Positions 42,451 to 52,249 are shown, numbered from the stretch's first letter. The stretch: 64,000 bases of DNA from Phycisphaerales bacterium (GCA_029260515.1 JAJDDC010000063.1:118569-182568), one strand, 5' to 3'. Numbers and translations: made by a program. Notes: generated from the letters alone by a model not told the origin.

Positions 42451-42600
42451 ATGAGTCGCCCACGCCCGATCGCCGGGATGAAGCGATGGCAGTACTCGGT
42501 ACGCGACGACGGGTTCCACCTCGCATTCGCCGCCAACCCGGACAACTACCCGATCATCTGCTACGACTCCGATCGCGGCGCGTGGCGACACGACCAGTAG
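42451..42600 (+). CDS. Putative 49-aa small protein
   Basis: An ATG-started frame immediately after moxR (22 bp) encoding a 49-residue polar protein with KRWQYSVRDDGFHLAF and PIICYDSDRGAWRHDQ. Trp/Tyr/Asp-rich composition and a clean fit between moxR and aquaporin argue for a real gene, but no ribosome site or homologue is apparent to me. It could also be chance. Confidence 0.4.
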   Translation: MSRPRPIAGMKRWQYSVRDDGFHLAFAANPDNYPIICYDSDRGAWRHDQ

Positions 42601-42610
42601 CCCCGACCGC

Positions 42611-43357
42611 TCACCGTTTCTGTGTCGCGTCCCCCTCGTGCAGCGGCACCGCCGGCGTCTCGGGCGCCTCGGCCCCGCCATGCTCCCAGACCAGCTTGTA
42701 CGTCCACGCCGCGACCAGGGCGCCAGAGATCGGCGCGAGCACGTACACCCAGAACAGGCCGTGGTGCGCGTCCCACGCGTACAGCGCCGGCCCGAAGCTC
42801 CGCGCCGGGTTCATGCTCGCGCCCGTGAGTGGCCCGAACCCGACGATGCACGCGATCACTGTCAGCCCGACCATGAACCCGCCGAGCTTGTGCGCCCGCT
42901 CGTCCACCACCGCGGACATGATCACGAACATGAGGGCGAACGTCATCAGCGCCTCGAGAACGAACACGCCCGACGTGTCACCCGCCTGCGTGAGCGAGCC
43001 GACCGTCGCGCCGACCGACACCGGGTCCATCATCTCGCGTCCGAGGACGGCGACGAGGACGCCCGTCGCGCTCGCCGCCGCCAGCAGCTGGACGACGATG
43101 AACGCCAGCGTCTGACCCGCCCCCTGCTTGCCGATCGCGAACAACCCGAGCGACACCGCCGGGTTGAACTGGGCGCCCGAGATGTACATGCACCCGGTGA
43201 CGAAGATGATCAGCGCCACGCCGTGCGCCAGCGCGACCGTCACCAGCGACCCCGCCCCGACCGCGTCCTGCGTCAGCACGATCGACCCGATCCCGAAGAA
43301 GCACAGCGCGAACGTCCCCAGATACTCGGCGACGCAGCCACGGGCCAGCGTGTTCAT
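42611..43357 (-). CDS. Aquaporin (MIP family)
   Basis: A 248-residue six-helix water channel of the aquaporin Z type. Both half-helix NPA motifs are present, AQFNPAVSLGL after helix 2 and SMNPARSFGPAL after helix 5, the second with the selectivity-filter Arg. The first helix CVAEYLGTFALCFFGIGSIV has the conserved Glu. Aquaporin- rather than glyceroporin-like spacing (NPARSFGPAL) suggests water transport. The short C-terminal tail is acidic and His-containing. No clear ribosome site before ATG 43357. Confidence 0.92.
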   Translation of the reverse strand: MNTLARGCVAEYLGTFALCFFGIGSIVLTQDAVGAGSLVTVALAHGVALIIFVTGCMYISGAQFNPAVSLGLFAIGKQGAGQTLAFIVVQLLAAASATGVLVAVLGREMMDPVSVGATVGSLTQAGDTSGVFVLEALMTFALMFVIMSAVVDERAHKLGGFMVGLTVIACIVGFGPLTGASMNPARSFGPALYAWDAHHGLFWVYVLAPISGALVAAWTYKLVWEHGGAEAPETPAVPLHEGDATQKR

Positions 43358-43515
43358 ATGCGATACCCCTTGTGTCTACCCGCCCAATCGCGGCCCGGGC
43401 GCCGGGAGTCTGACCGCTCGGGCCTCGGCCTGCAACCGGGGCGCTAGAGTGACCCGCGGCCCCGCCCCCAGCCCACGAGCCGGCCCAGCCGCCCGAGCGA
43501 GACGCACGACGCGCC

Positions 43516-45258
43516 GTGACCCCCTCCACACGCACATCAATCCGCCTCCTCGCCCTGGTCGCGCTGCTCGCGTGCTGCTGCGCAATCGCCCGGTCCCAGC
43601 CGCTCGTGTTCGCGGGCGGACGCGTCAACGTCTTCCCGGGCTCGCCCACGCTCATCCCGGTCATCGCGCAGGGCGACACGCCCCCGCGTGTCGTCCGCCT
43701 CCGCCTCGATGACGGGCGCGAGATCGAGGGCGAGCTCGTCGCCATCGACGCCCGCGAACCCGACGCCGACCCGCGCCGCCCGCGCCCGTGGCTCCACGAG
43801 CCGCACGCCTGGACCGCCTCCGCCGCCCCGCCGCCCGCGGACCCACGGACGCCCCGCCTGTGGCGCCTGCTGCTCGAGGCGCCCGCCGACGCGCACGGGC
43901 AGGGGCTCTGGCTCGAAGGCCGCCGCATCGAGCTCGTCTGGCGACCCGACCCGTGGACGCTCGCGCCCGAGGACGACCGGGGCGCGCCGTGGCGATCACC
44001 CAACACGCCCGATTGGCGCAACGACCCCGTCTTCGCCGAGCTGTGCGAGCCCGACGCGCGCTCGCCCGCCAGACGCTGGCGCTGGAAGCTCGCCACCGGG
44101 ACACTCGCGCCGATCGGGCCCGCGGACGCCGGCCCCCCGCCGCCCATCGAGTCGCCCGAGCAGCTCGCCGCGGCGCTCACGCGACCGCCCCTCGCCGAGC
44201 GCGCCCTCGAGGCGTACGCCTCCTCGATCGAGTCGCTCTGGCGTCTCGCGCTGGTGCGCCTCTGGCGGGCCGATCCGGCGATCGCGCTCGCGATCCGCCA
44301 GCGCCTCGCGGGCGCGGTCGATCTCGCGCCGGGCCCGGTCGTGCCCGCGTACGCACCCCTGTCTGTCTCCACGCAACGCCTGCTCGACGACCTCACCGAC
44401 CCGGACCTCCGCCCGGCGCGGCTCGCGACCCTCGCCCGCGCCTGGCTTGCCGACCAGCCGACCGCGATTGTCTGGGCCATCGACGACGCCGGCCCGCCGA
44501 CCTTCGACGCGGCACTCCCGACCGTCGGCGTCGTAAACCTCACGCCCGAGCGGCAGACAATGCTCACCGCCATCGGCGCCGCCGCTCTCGAGCCGGGCAT
44601 CCACACCGTCCCGCCGCGCACCCTCGTCCCGGTCCGCCCCGCCGTCCCCGCGCCCGGACACGCCGCCCCCTCGTTCGCCGCCGCCCGCGTCCGTGTGGGG
44701 GCACAGACGAGCACCATCCCCCTGGCCGCGTACCCGCTCGACGCGTCACCGCCCGGCCTGCTCATCGGCCCACTGCACCGCGACTGGACGCTCGACGAAT
44801 GGCGCGGGGGCCCCGCCTCGCCCGGGCCACCGCGCGATGCCGTGACGACCGTCCTCGTGCACCGCGACGCGGGCCCGCAACGCCTCGACAACGGCGGCTG
44901 GCGCGTGTTCGTCGAGTGCCTCACGCCTGAGTTCTCTCCCGAGGACGCGGTCACCGTCTGGCTCGGCCCGTACGGGCTCCCGTCCGCGGCATTCCGCGTC
45001 AGCGCCGAGGGCCGAATGACCGACCCGCGCCGCCCGGGCGCCGCCGCGATCTGGGTCGAGGTCTCCCGCGCCCCCGACCGCTGGTCAGTGCAGATCGATG
45101 TCCCGCCCGACGCGATCGACGACTCGGGCGTCCTGCGCATCAGCGTCGAGCGTCTCGACGCGTTCGGCCTGCGCACCGCCGCCCCGCGCCGCATGCTCCC
45201 CTGGCAGACCGAGCCCGGGCGCCTCGCGATAGACACGCGCGCCTGGAAGGGCCTCTGA
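43516..45258 (+). CDS. Large exported protein of unknown function
   Basis: 580 residues from GTG 43516, with a Cys-containing signal peptide (IRLLALVALLACCCAIARSQ). The body is Pro/Arg/Asp-rich with no recognised domain: an N-terminal Ig-like beta region (FAGGRVNVFPGSPTLIPVI), a helical middle (RALEAYASSIESLWRLALVRLW, about 230-330), and a C-terminal beta domain with repeated WRVFVECLTP and RWSVQIDVPPDAIDDSG strands. Probably a periplasmic or surface protein specific to this group. The TAGAGT box at about 43444 would leave a leader of about 65 nt. Confidence 0.6.
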   Translation: MTPSTRTSIRLLALVALLACCCAIARSQPLVFAGGRVNVFPGSPTLIPVIAQGDTPPRVVRLRLDDGREIEGELVAIDAREPDADPRRPRPWLHEPHAWTASAAPPPADPRTPRLWRLLLEAPADAHGQGLWLEGRRIELVWRPDPWTLAPEDDRGAPWRSPNTPDWRNDPVFAELCEPDARSPARRWRWKLATGTLAPIGPADAGPPPPIESPEQLAAALTRPPLAERALEAYASSIESLWRLALVRLWRADPAIALAIRQRLAGAVDLAPGPVVPAYAPLSVSTQRLLDDLTDPDLRPARLATLARAWLADQPTAIVWAIDDAGPPTFDAALPTVGVVNLTPERQTMLTAIGAAALEPGIHTVPPRTLVPVRPAVPAPGHAAPSFAAARVRVGAQTSTIPLAAYPLDASPPGLLIGPLHRDWTLDEWRGGPASPGPPRDAVTTVLVHRDAGPQRLDNGGWRVFVECLTPEFSPEDAVTVWLGPYGLPSAAFRVSAEGRMTDPRRPGAAAIWVEVSRAPDRWSVQIDVPPDAIDDSGVLRISVERLDAFGLRTAAPRRMLPWQTEPGRLAIDTRAWKGL

Positions 45259-45279
45259 GCCCCGCAAATCCCGCGACGC

Positions 45280-46701
45280 TCAGGCGCCCGCCGCCCGCAG
45301 GTCCAGCGCCCCGACCATCAGCGCGTGCAGGTCGATGTTGTCGATCGTCGGCGCCAGCCGCTCGCTGCCCGGGCCCAGCGCCGTCACCTCGACCATGTCC
45401 GCCGTGTGGTTCGGGCTGACGAACGCGACGCCCAGCGAGTTCGCCAGCACCGCCCCGAGCACGGGCCCGAACCCCGACACGGCGGTAAACCCGTCGGCCC
45501 GCTCGTGGTCCACGAAATGCCTGTGCAGCCACGCCCGGTCCGCGTCGCGCAGCTCCACGCCCGTCGCCTGGTAGACGAGCATCGGCAGCACGCCCATCAC
45601 CTCGTCTGGCGAGCCCGCCGCCGAGAGCTGGTCCCCGATCCAGTCGAACGACCGGCGCCCGCGCATCAGCCGCTCGAAACCCGTGTTGCCCGGCTCCTCG
45701 TAGAGCGTCAGCCCCGGGTTCGCGTTGGCGTGGTCCGTCGTCGCGATCAGCAGCGTGTCGTCACGCCCCATCGTGAACCGGACCGCCTCGTCGAGCGCCT
45801 CGTCGAACGCGGCCTGCTCGCCCAGAAGCGAGCACGCGTCGTTCGCGTGCGCCGCGTGATCGACACGCCCCCCCTCGACCTGCAGCACGAATCCGTCCGC
45901 GCGGGACGACAGGCGCGACAGCGCCGCCCGGGTCATGTCGCGGATGTGCGGCTCGTCCTCGGGCCGGTCCAGCTCGTAGCTCATGTGCTCGCGGTTGAAC
46001 ACCCCGAGCAGACGCCCACCGTCGTCGGTCGCGCCCGCCAGCTCCGCCGCCGTTCGCACGACCGTCGCGTCCGCATGGGCCTCGAGCAGCGACCCCGGGA
46101 AGTGCTTGGCGCCCCCTCCGAGCACGACGTCGAGGCGCCGGTCCATGATCTGCCGGGCGATCGCCCCCTCCTGCGCGCGCGAGGGGACGTTCGCGACAAA
46201 CGACGCGGGCGTCGCGTGCGTCACGCGAGTCGTCGTTACCAGCCCGGTCGAGAACCCGTTCTCCCTGGCCTGCACGAGGATCGGCGTCGGCGTCCGCCCG
46301 TCGGGCGTGAAGTTGACCGCCCCGTTGTTGATGTGCTCGCCGATGCCCCAGGCAGAGCCGGCGGCCGACGAATCCGTTACCAAGGAGTCCGCCGCGTGCG
46401 TGCGGCACACCGCCCGCCTGGCCCCCTCGATACCCCAGAGCCGCGACCATGCCGACGCCCGCCCCGTCCGCTCGCGGCTCGCCATGTCCGCGAGCGTCAG
46501 CGTCCCGGTGCTCATCCCGTCGGAGACCATGAAGATCACGTTCCGGGCTTGTCGCCCGCGTCGGGGCGTGCCCGTGGGCTTCGCCGGCGCGCCGGCACTG
46601 GTCGAGACCGACGCGCACCCACCCGCGGCGACCGCGACCCCACCCAACGCCCCCGCGCGCACCATAAACGCGCGCCGATCGATCCGTGTCGTGCTCGTCA
46701 T
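45280..46701 (-). CDS. Tat-exported lipoprotein alkaline phosphatase
   Basis: A 473-residue PhoA-type alkaline phosphatase that releases phosphate from monoesters outside the cytoplasm. The twin-arginine leader IDRRAFMVRAGALGG (Arg 9-10) runs into a lipobox AAGGC (Cys 29), so it is a membrane-attached lipoprotein. Active site: NVIFMVSDGMS (first metal Asp), SLVTDSSAAGSAWG with the nucleophile Ser 111, VEGGRVDHAAHAND, and TTDHANANP with metal ligands. Full length. TAGGAT and GAGGAG lie upstream of ATG 46701. Confidence 0.92.
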   Translation of the reverse strand: MTSTTRIDRRAFMVRAGALGGVAVAAGGCASVSTSAGAPAKPTGTPRRGRQARNVIFMVSDGMSTGTLTLADMASRERTGRASAWSRLWGIEGARRAVCRTHAADSLVTDSSAAGSAWGIGEHINNGAVNFTPDGRTPTPILVQARENGFSTGLVTTTRVTHATPASFVANVPSRAQEGAIARQIMDRRLDVVLGGGAKHFPGSLLEAHADATVVRTAAELAGATDDGGRLLGVFNREHMSYELDRPEDEPHIRDMTRAALSRLSSRADGFVLQVEGGRVDHAAHANDACSLLGEQAAFDEALDEAVRFTMGRDDTLLIATTDHANANPGLTLYEEPGNTGFERLMRGRRSFDWIGDQLSAAGSPDEVMGVLPMLVYQATGVELRDADRAWLHRHFVDHERADGFTAVSGFGPVLGAVLANSLGVAFVSPNHTADMVEVTALGPGSERLAPTIDNIDLHALMVGALDLRAAGA

Positions 46702-46808
46702 GCCGGGCTCCTCGCGCCGATCCTACCCGCCCGCGTCCTGGCGGCGCCCGCGTCCCCGCCCGCCTTCACCAGCCCCCGGCGCCAGACCTCGCGCCGGGCC
46801 CAGCACGC

Positions 46809-48746
46809 TCAGACCCGCATCCGCCAGGCCGCGAGCGTCCACTCGCCGATCAGAAGCACCCCCGCCAGCAGCACGAACCACCGCCAGATCTCGCGCCGCT
46901 CGCGCTCCCCGCCTCCGACCGCCGCGACGTTCTTTCCCGCGATCCGCAGCTCGTCACGCGTCCCGATTGTGCTCTCGCGCGGGTCCAGCAGGTTCACCGC
47001 CAGCGAGAAATCGTCCACACGCTCCACCCGGTACAGCCCCGCCCGATCGAGCACGCCCGCGTTCACCATCCCGCTCATGCCGGTCCCCGGCGCCCGCACG
47101 ACCCGCTCGCCGGGCCCGGTCAGACGCGTCTCATCCCCGGTCGCGGGCACGAGCGCCGTCTCGCCCGTCGTGACGAACCACGGCTCGCCCCCCTGCCCGC
47201 TGGCCGTCAGCCAGTCCACCGCCCCGGCCATGAAGATCGCGAACCCGAACTGCACCCCCCAGTTGGACTGGGCGAGCTCGAATGCGACGACCAGGCGGCG
47301 CACGCCCCCGCCCGTCGTCTCGACGATCAGGGGCCCGTCCTCGCCCTGGGCGATCGCCCGGGCGCCGCCCGCCTCGTCGAACCCGAGCGGGCGCCAGCGC
47401 GCGATGTACACCGAGTCCAGCGACACGTCCCGCAGCGCCGGGTGCGCCCGCGACCACGAGACCACCCGCGTCGGGCCCGCCGCCGCGCCGGCGTCCACGC
47501 CCGGGACCGTCGCCCCGAAGCTGATCGACGCCCGCGTGGGCGTGTGCTCGGCCTCCACCCGGTCGAACACGATCAGGTCCGTCCCGCCCAGGCCGATCCC
47601 CCCGGGGCCCGCGCCCGCGAACCGCGCGTAGTCCTCGGGGCTCAGCGCCCGCACGCTCCGCAGGTCCAGCTCCGCGAGCACGTCCATCAGGAACGGGTCG
47701 GCCCGCCCGTCGGGCGCGACCACCAGCGCCCCCGCCCGCCGGGGCGGGGTGACGCGCAGCCACGCCTCGTTGTCCGCCGCCAGCGCGTCCTCGCGGGCCA
47801 GCGACAACCGCACGTCGCCCCCGTCGGGCAGGCGCAGCTCGACCGTCCGCGAGGCGCTGGCGGGCGCCTCGCCCCCCGCGTCGATCACGATCGGCGTCCG
47901 CCCCGCCGGCTCGCCGTCCACAAACACTTCGATCGTCGTCGCGACCCGCGCCGGGGCGACCGACTGGGCGCGCACGAACACGCGCACCAGCGCCGGGTCG
48001 TCCGGGTCACGGGCCGCGCCCAGCCCAACAATCCCAACGTTGTCGCGCGGTTCGCCCTGCGCGGGCCCGACCCGCTCGTACCTGGGCGCGGCCCCCGCGA
48101 GCCCCATCGCCCGATCGCCAGCGCTCAGCCCGTCGGACACGACGCTCGCGACGCCCGGGATCGCCTCCTCGTCCTCGCCCGCGTCCCCGGCGCCCATCGC
48201 CTCGACCAGCGCCAGCGCCGGCGCAAGGTCCCCCGCCTGCTCCGTCGGCCAGATCGACGCGATCGCGCGCTCCAGCTCGCCCGCCGACCGCGTCGGCGGC
48301 GCCACGATCCGCGCCTCGCGGGCGAACACGACCACCGCGACACCCTCTGCCCCCGACGCCAGCGCCCGGCGAGCGATCCGTGTTCCCCGGCGCTTCGCCT
48401 CCTCGAGCCTTGTCCGCCCCTCGGCCGCGTCGGTCGCCGACATCGACGCGGAGTTGTCGATCAGCACGTACGCGACGCCCCCCGCCGCGCCCGCGCCCGG
48501 GATCGCGGGCCTGCCCAGCGCCCCGGCGAGCAGCAGCAGGATCAGCAGGTGCAGCACGAACAGCGCCGACACGCGGAGCCAACGCAGGGGCACGTTGACC
48601 TGCAGGTCGCTCGACCGGCTCTCCCAGAACATGGTCGAGCTCACCCGCACCGTCCGACGTCGGAGCTTGAGCATGTAGAACGCGATCAACGCGGGCAGGC
48701 CCAGGGCCAGCGCGACGCCCGCAGAGATCGGCGCGAGGAAGATCAC
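46809..48746 (-). CDS. BatA/VWA-domain membrane protein
   Basis: A 645-residue protein from GTG 48746. Two N-terminal helices (LALGLPALIAFYMLKLRRR and SALFVLHLLILLLLAGALGRPA) frame the BatA region; then a VWA domain (about 90-280) starts with GVAYVLIDNSASMSATDAA, whose DNSAS is an intact MIDAS metal site. A long beta-rich section (about 290-600) and a C-terminal helix (WRWFVLLAGVLLIGEWTL) follow. Such proteins are partners of MoxR ATPases such as that at 41385. Function in this organism unknown. Confidence 0.82.
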   Translation of the reverse strand: MIFLAPISAGVALALGLPALIAFYMLKLRRRTVRVSSTMFWESRSSDLQVNVPLRWLRVSALFVLHLLILLLLAGALGRPAIPGAGAAGGVAYVLIDNSASMSATDAAEGRTRLEEAKRRGTRIARRALASGAEGVAVVVFAREARIVAPPTRSAGELERAIASIWPTEQAGDLAPALALVEAMGAGDAGEDEEAIPGVASVVSDGLSAGDRAMGLAGAAPRYERVGPAQGEPRDNVGIVGLGAARDPDDPALVRVFVRAQSVAPARVATTIEVFVDGEPAGRTPIVIDAGGEAPASASRTVELRLPDGGDVRLSLAREDALAADNEAWLRVTPPRRAGALVVAPDGRADPFLMDVLAELDLRSVRALSPEDYARFAGAGPGGIGLGGTDLIVFDRVEAEHTPTRASISFGATVPGVDAGAAAGPTRVVSWSRAHPALRDVSLDSVYIARWRPLGFDEAGGARAIAQGEDGPLIVETTGGGVRRLVVAFELAQSNWGVQFGFAIFMAGAVDWLTASGQGGEPWFVTTGETALVPATGDETRLTGPGERVVRAPGTGMSGMVNAGVLDRAGLYRVERVDDFSLAVNLLDPRESTIGTRDELRIAGKNVAAVGGGERERREIWRWFVLLAGVLLIGEWTLAAWRMRV

Positions 48747-48792
48747 CGCCCGCGTCCGCCTGTCGAACCACGAGCCGACCCGGGCGCTCGTC

Positions 48793-49392
48793 TCACGACG
48801 CCCGCCCCGCCCGGAATCCCTTGGCGACGATGTACGTCTCGCTCGACACGTCCCGCGACGCCCGTGGCTTGAACGCCCGCGCCTCGTCGAACAACGCGTC
48901 CGTCTCCATCACCAGCGCCCGCATCTCTTCGCCCTCGAACACCTTCATCGCCAGGTTCCCGCCCGGGCGCAGCACGTCGGCGAGCACGCCCAGGATCGAG
49001 CGGCACAAGCGCACCGACCGGAAGTGGTCCCCGTGCCCGCTCGTCGCGGGCGCCATGTCCGACACGACCACGCCGAACTTCCCGCCGCCCAGCCGCACAA
49101 GCTCGCCCGCGTCCACCTCGTCGATGTCGCCGACGACGGTCGTGACGTTGGGCGGCATCTCGTGCGTGACGCGTTGCAGGTCCAGCCCGACGACCACGCC
49201 CCGCGTGCCCACGATCTCCGACGCGACCTGGAGCCAGGATCCCGGGGCGCACCCGAGGTCGAGCACGCGGTCGCCCGCGCGGATCAGCCGCTTGCGTTCG
49301 TTGATCTCGCCGAGCTTGAACGCCGACCGCGCGACATAGCCCTCGGCCTTCGCCTTGCGGAAATACTCGTCGTGCAGCACGCGCCTGGCCAT
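48793..49392 (-). CDS. rlmE: 23S rRNA (uridine-2'-O)-methyltransferase RlmE
   Basis: 199 residues of the FtsJ/RrmJ methyltransferase that methylates U2552 of 23S rRNA. The SAM site RVLDLGCAPGSWLQVAS is complete and the K-D-K-E catalytic tetrad is present: Lys in ARSAFKLGEI, Asp in VVSDMAPATSG, Lys in AMKVFEGEE, Glu in VSSETYIVAKGF. ATG 49392 lies 8 nt from a TAGGCT box. Confidence 0.95.
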   Translation of the reverse strand: MARRVLHDEYFRKAKAEGYVARSAFKLGEINERKRLIRAGDRVLDLGCAPGSWLQVASEIVGTRGVVVGLDLQRVTHEMPPNVTTVVGDIDEVDAGELVRLGGGKFGVVVSDMAPATSGHGDHFRSVRLCRSILGVLADVLRPGGNLAMKVFEGEEMRALVMETDALFDEARAFKPRASRDVSSETYIVAKGFRAGRAS

Positions 49393-49400
49393 CGCCGACC

Positions 49401-49406
49401 AGCCTA
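49401..49406 (-). promoter_or_regulatory. -10-like box TAGGCT, 8 nt from the start codon
   Basis: Minus-strand TAGGCT ends 8 nt before ATG 49392 of rlmE; leaderless or near-leaderless start predicted. Confidence 0.4.
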
Positions 49407-49419
49407 GGGGCGCCCCGCC

Positions 49420-50586
49420 CTACACGCCCGGCGCCGCCGCCCCCGCCAGGGCCGCGACGCCCTCGATCGCCACGTCGATCTGTGCCTCGGTCGTGAAATA
49501 CCCCGGGCTCATCCGGACCGTCCCACCCCCCGCGTGCGTCCCGATCGTCTCGTGGGCCAAGGGGGCGCAGTGGAACCCCGCCCGGCAGATCACCCCGTGA
49601 CGCTCGAACAACGCCCCGGCCGCCGCGTGCGGTTCGACGCCGTCGATCGTGAACGAGACCACCGAGGTCCGGTCCTTACCGGCGCCCGGGCCGTGCACGT
49701 TCACGCCCGGGTGCGGGGCGATCCCCTCGATCAGGCGCCGGGTCAGTTCCGCCTCGCGCGCATGGATCGTCTCGAGCCCGATCTCGCGGACCCAGCGCAC
49801 GCCCGCGCCCAGCCCCGCGATCGCCGGCCCGTTGAGCGTCCCCACCTCGTAGTCCTTGGGCGGCGCCCCCGACATCGCGTGCGTCCCCGAGTCGCCCCCG
49901 GTCCCGCCCTCGGCCAGCGTCCGCAGCCGCGCACGCTCGCCGATCCACAACGCCCCGACACCCGGCGGGCCCATCAGCGCTTTGTGCCCCGCGACCGCGA
50001 GCAGGTCAACGCCCAGCTCGGCGATGTTGATAGGCGTAACACCGGCCAGCTGCGCCGCGTCGAGCAGGCACAGCGCCCCGTGCTCGCGCGCCAGCCGCGC
50101 CATCTCGCGGTACGGCAGGACCTGCCCCGTCACGTTGCTCGCCATCGAGCACGCGACCAGACGCACCCCGCCCTTCTTGAGCGTCGCCTCCACGAACCCG
50201 AGGTCAACCGGCTCGCCCGGCGTGTACGGCGCCACTTCGAACCGGATCCCCAGCTCCCGCGCCGCCTTGCGGATCGGGCGAGACACCGCGTGATGCTCCA
50301 GGCCCGTCATGATCGCGACGTCCCCCGCCTCCCAGGGCAGACCCAGGATCGCGAGATTGAGCGCATACGTCGCCCCGGGCGTCATGATCAGCCGCGACTC
50401 GTCGGGCGCCCCGAGCAGCTCGACCAGCTCCCGCCGCGCCTCGTGCACCGGGTCCACGCCCCCGCGCGAATCGCGCCGCGGGCTCCCGCATGTGCGCAGC
50501 GTCTGATCGACCGCCGCGTACACGCACTCGGGCTTTGGCCACGTCGTCGCGGCGTTGTTGAGATAGATCGTCGTGTCCTGGCCCAT
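49420..50586 (-). CDS. Class V aminotransferase, cysteine-desulfurase-like
   Basis: A 388-residue PLP enzyme of the SufS/Csd type. IYLNNAATTWPKP opens the fold, MTGLEHHAVSRPIRK carries the PLP-stacking His, LLDAAQLAGVTPI the PLP-ring Asp, and AGHKALMGPPGVGAL the Schiff-base Lys (about residue 202). The desulfurase Cys is in CRAGFHCAPLAHETIG. It therefore probably converts cysteine to alanine and an enzyme persulfide, although no isc/suf scaffold genes are adjacent (a [2Fe-2S] ferredoxin is two genes upstream). ATG 50586 has GAGGAG 7 nt upstream; the longer open frame is not used. Confidence 0.88.
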   Translation of the reverse strand: MGQDTTIYLNNAATTWPKPECVYAAVDQTLRTCGSPRRDSRGGVDPVHEARRELVELLGAPDESRLIMTPGATYALNLAILGLPWEAGDVAIMTGLEHHAVSRPIRKAARELGIRFEVAPYTPGEPVDLGFVEATLKKGGVRLVACSMASNVTGQVLPYREMARLAREHGALCLLDAAQLAGVTPINIAELGVDLLAVAGHKALMGPPGVGALWIGERARLRTLAEGGTGGDSGTHAMSGAPPKDYEVGTLNGPAIAGLGAGVRWVREIGLETIHAREAELTRRLIEGIAPHPGVNVHGPGAGKDRTSVVSFTIDGVEPHAAAGALFERHGVICRAGFHCAPLAHETIGTHAGGGTVRMSPGYFTTEAQIDVAIEGVAALAGAAAPGV

Positions 50587-50682
50587 GCCGGCTCCTCGGG
50601 AGGGCCAGCGTACGGCGCCCACGCCGCCCGATCGAGCCATCGACCCCGGGCCGGACCACCCTTCCAACGCCGGGTCCCGGGG

Positions 50683-52224
50683 TCAGCCCCCGCCCGGCGC
50701 CCCGACCTCGACGACCTCCGCCCAGCCCAGGCGCCGCGCGTCGCCCCCGCCCGAGACCGCACCACGAGCATCCCGCGCCACCGCGTGCACCCCGCCGAAA
50801 TAGACGCTCGACGAGTCCCACTCGTTCACCGGCACGCGCGCCCGGAGGGCCTCGACGGCGCCGGGCGTGAACCCGGGCTCGAGCTGGGCGCTCTGGCCGT
50901 CCCAGTGCGCCCTCGGCGCCGCGATCGCCTCCTCGACGCCCAGGCCCGAGTCGAGCACCGCCGCCAGCACGCGCGTGATCGCCGTCCTGATCCGCTTGGA
51001 CCCGCCCGAGCCGAGCACCAGCGCCGGGCGCCCGCCCTCGAGCACGATCGTCGGCGCCATCATCGAGCGGATCCGCAAGCCCGGCGCCTCCGAGTGGAAC
51101 CCCCCGGGGAACAGGTCGTCCTCGCCCATCATGTTGTTCATCATCACGCCCGTGCCCGGGACGACATACCCGCACCCCTGCCCGTTGGACGTCGTCATCG
51201 ACGCCGCGTTCCCGTCGGCGTCGATCACGCTCGCGTGCGTCGTCCCGCCCGTGAACGTGCGCACGCTCGCGACGCCCTCGCGGACCATCGCGTCGCGTAC
51301 CGCCTCGCCGTGGGCACGCAATCGCTCGACCTCGCGTCCAACCCCAACCAGCTCGAGCAGCGCCTCGGGCGAGTCGAACGCCACGCCCCGGTCCATCGCC
51401 TCGCGCAGCAGGCGCAGCGCAAGCCCGATCAGGGGCCCGCCCAGGCTCGGCGCGGGGTTCGTCAGCACCGTGCGGCCGTGGTAGTCCAGCGCCAACGGTT
51501 CACGCTCGACGACCCGGTAGGCCGCCAGGTCGTTGCGCGTCAGCAGCCCGCCCCGGGCGCGCATGTCCTGGTGGATCCGCTGCGCGTACTCGCCCGCGTA
51601 GAGCGTCGCCCGCCCGGCCCCGAACGCCTCCAAGAACGCCGCCAACGCCTCGGATCGAATCAACCCGCCCTCGCCCAGCAGCTTGCCCCCGGGCGCGAAG
51701 ATCTCCCGCGACGCGGGCGTCGCGGTGCAGATGGGCCCCAGGATCTCGTTCACGTGCGCCTGTGACGCGTTGAGAGGCACGCCCTCGCGGGCGAGCCGCG
51801 CCGCCGGCGCTACGACCCGATCCAGGGGCGCCCTCCCGAGCCGCGCATGCACGTGCGCGTACCCCGCGAGCACGCCCGGGACCGCGGCCGACCCCATCCC
51901 GACGTGGAATATCTGGTCGGCGCCCCCGAACGGGACTGTCACGGGCGTGAAGTCCAGCCCGCCGTTGTCGTCGCGCCCGAGCCCGGGCGTGTCGGTGAAG
52001 AAATCGAAGAGCACGTCCCCGCCGCCCGCCGTGTGCGCCAGCAGGAACCCGCCCCCCGCCAGGCTCGTCAGCATCGGTTCGCAAACACACGATGCCATCC
52101 CCGCGCCGATCGCGGCGTCGAACGCGTTGCCCCCGGCGCGCAGGATCTCGACCGCGCAGCTCGCCGCGTCGCGGTGCCCGCAGGCGACCGCCGCCCGCCC
52201 CAGCCTCGTTTGAGATCCCGCCAT
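50683..52224 (-). CDS. ggt: Gamma-glutamyltransferase
   Basis: A 513-residue member of the N-terminal nucleophile family that cleaves or transfers gamma-glutamyl groups, for example of glutathione. The autocleavage and nucleophile site is TGGTTHASVIDADGNA (Thr around residue 328-329), followed by SMTTSNGQGCGY and the GSGGSKRIRTAI helix. The start of the mature fold shows AILRAGGNAFDAAIG and SLAGGGFLLAH. No signal peptide is seen from ATG 52224, so a cytosolic role is possible. The frame runs open further upstream, antisense to and overlapping the ferredoxin coding region in another frame, which is not used. Confidence 0.9.
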   Translation of the reverse strand: MAGSQTRLGRAAVACGHRDAASCAVEILRAGGNAFDAAIGAGMASCVCEPMLTSLAGGGFLLAHTAGGGDVLFDFFTDTPGLGRDDNGGLDFTPVTVPFGGADQIFHVGMGSAAVPGVLAGYAHVHARLGRAPLDRVVAPAARLAREGVPLNASQAHVNEILGPICTATPASREIFAPGGKLLGEGGLIRSEALAAFLEAFGAGRATLYAGEYAQRIHQDMRARGGLLTRNDLAAYRVVEREPLALDYHGRTVLTNPAPSLGGPLIGLALRLLREAMDRGVAFDSPEALLELVGVGREVERLRAHGEAVRDAMVREGVASVRTFTGGTTHASVIDADGNAASMTTSNGQGCGYVVPGTGVMMNNMMGEDDLFPGGFHSEAPGLRIRSMMAPTIVLEGGRPALVLGSGGSKRIRTAITRVLAAVLDSGLGVEEAIAAPRAHWDGQSAQLEPGFTPGAVEALRARVPVNEWDSSSVYFGGVHAVARDARGAVSGGGDARRLGWAEVVEVGAPGGG

Positions 52225-52249
52225 GAGCCGGCCCCTGATGAGGCCCAGC

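Noticed and set aside
42978..45236. A 752-codon minus-strand open frame opposite the 580-aa exported protein
   Set aside because: Its 3' end reads the aquaporin gene in the wrong frame, and it lacks motifs or a signal peptide.
49534..51765. A 743-codon plus-strand open frame opposite the desulfurase and ggt genes
   Set aside because: Arg/Pro shadow with no motif; both opposite-strand enzymes are complete.
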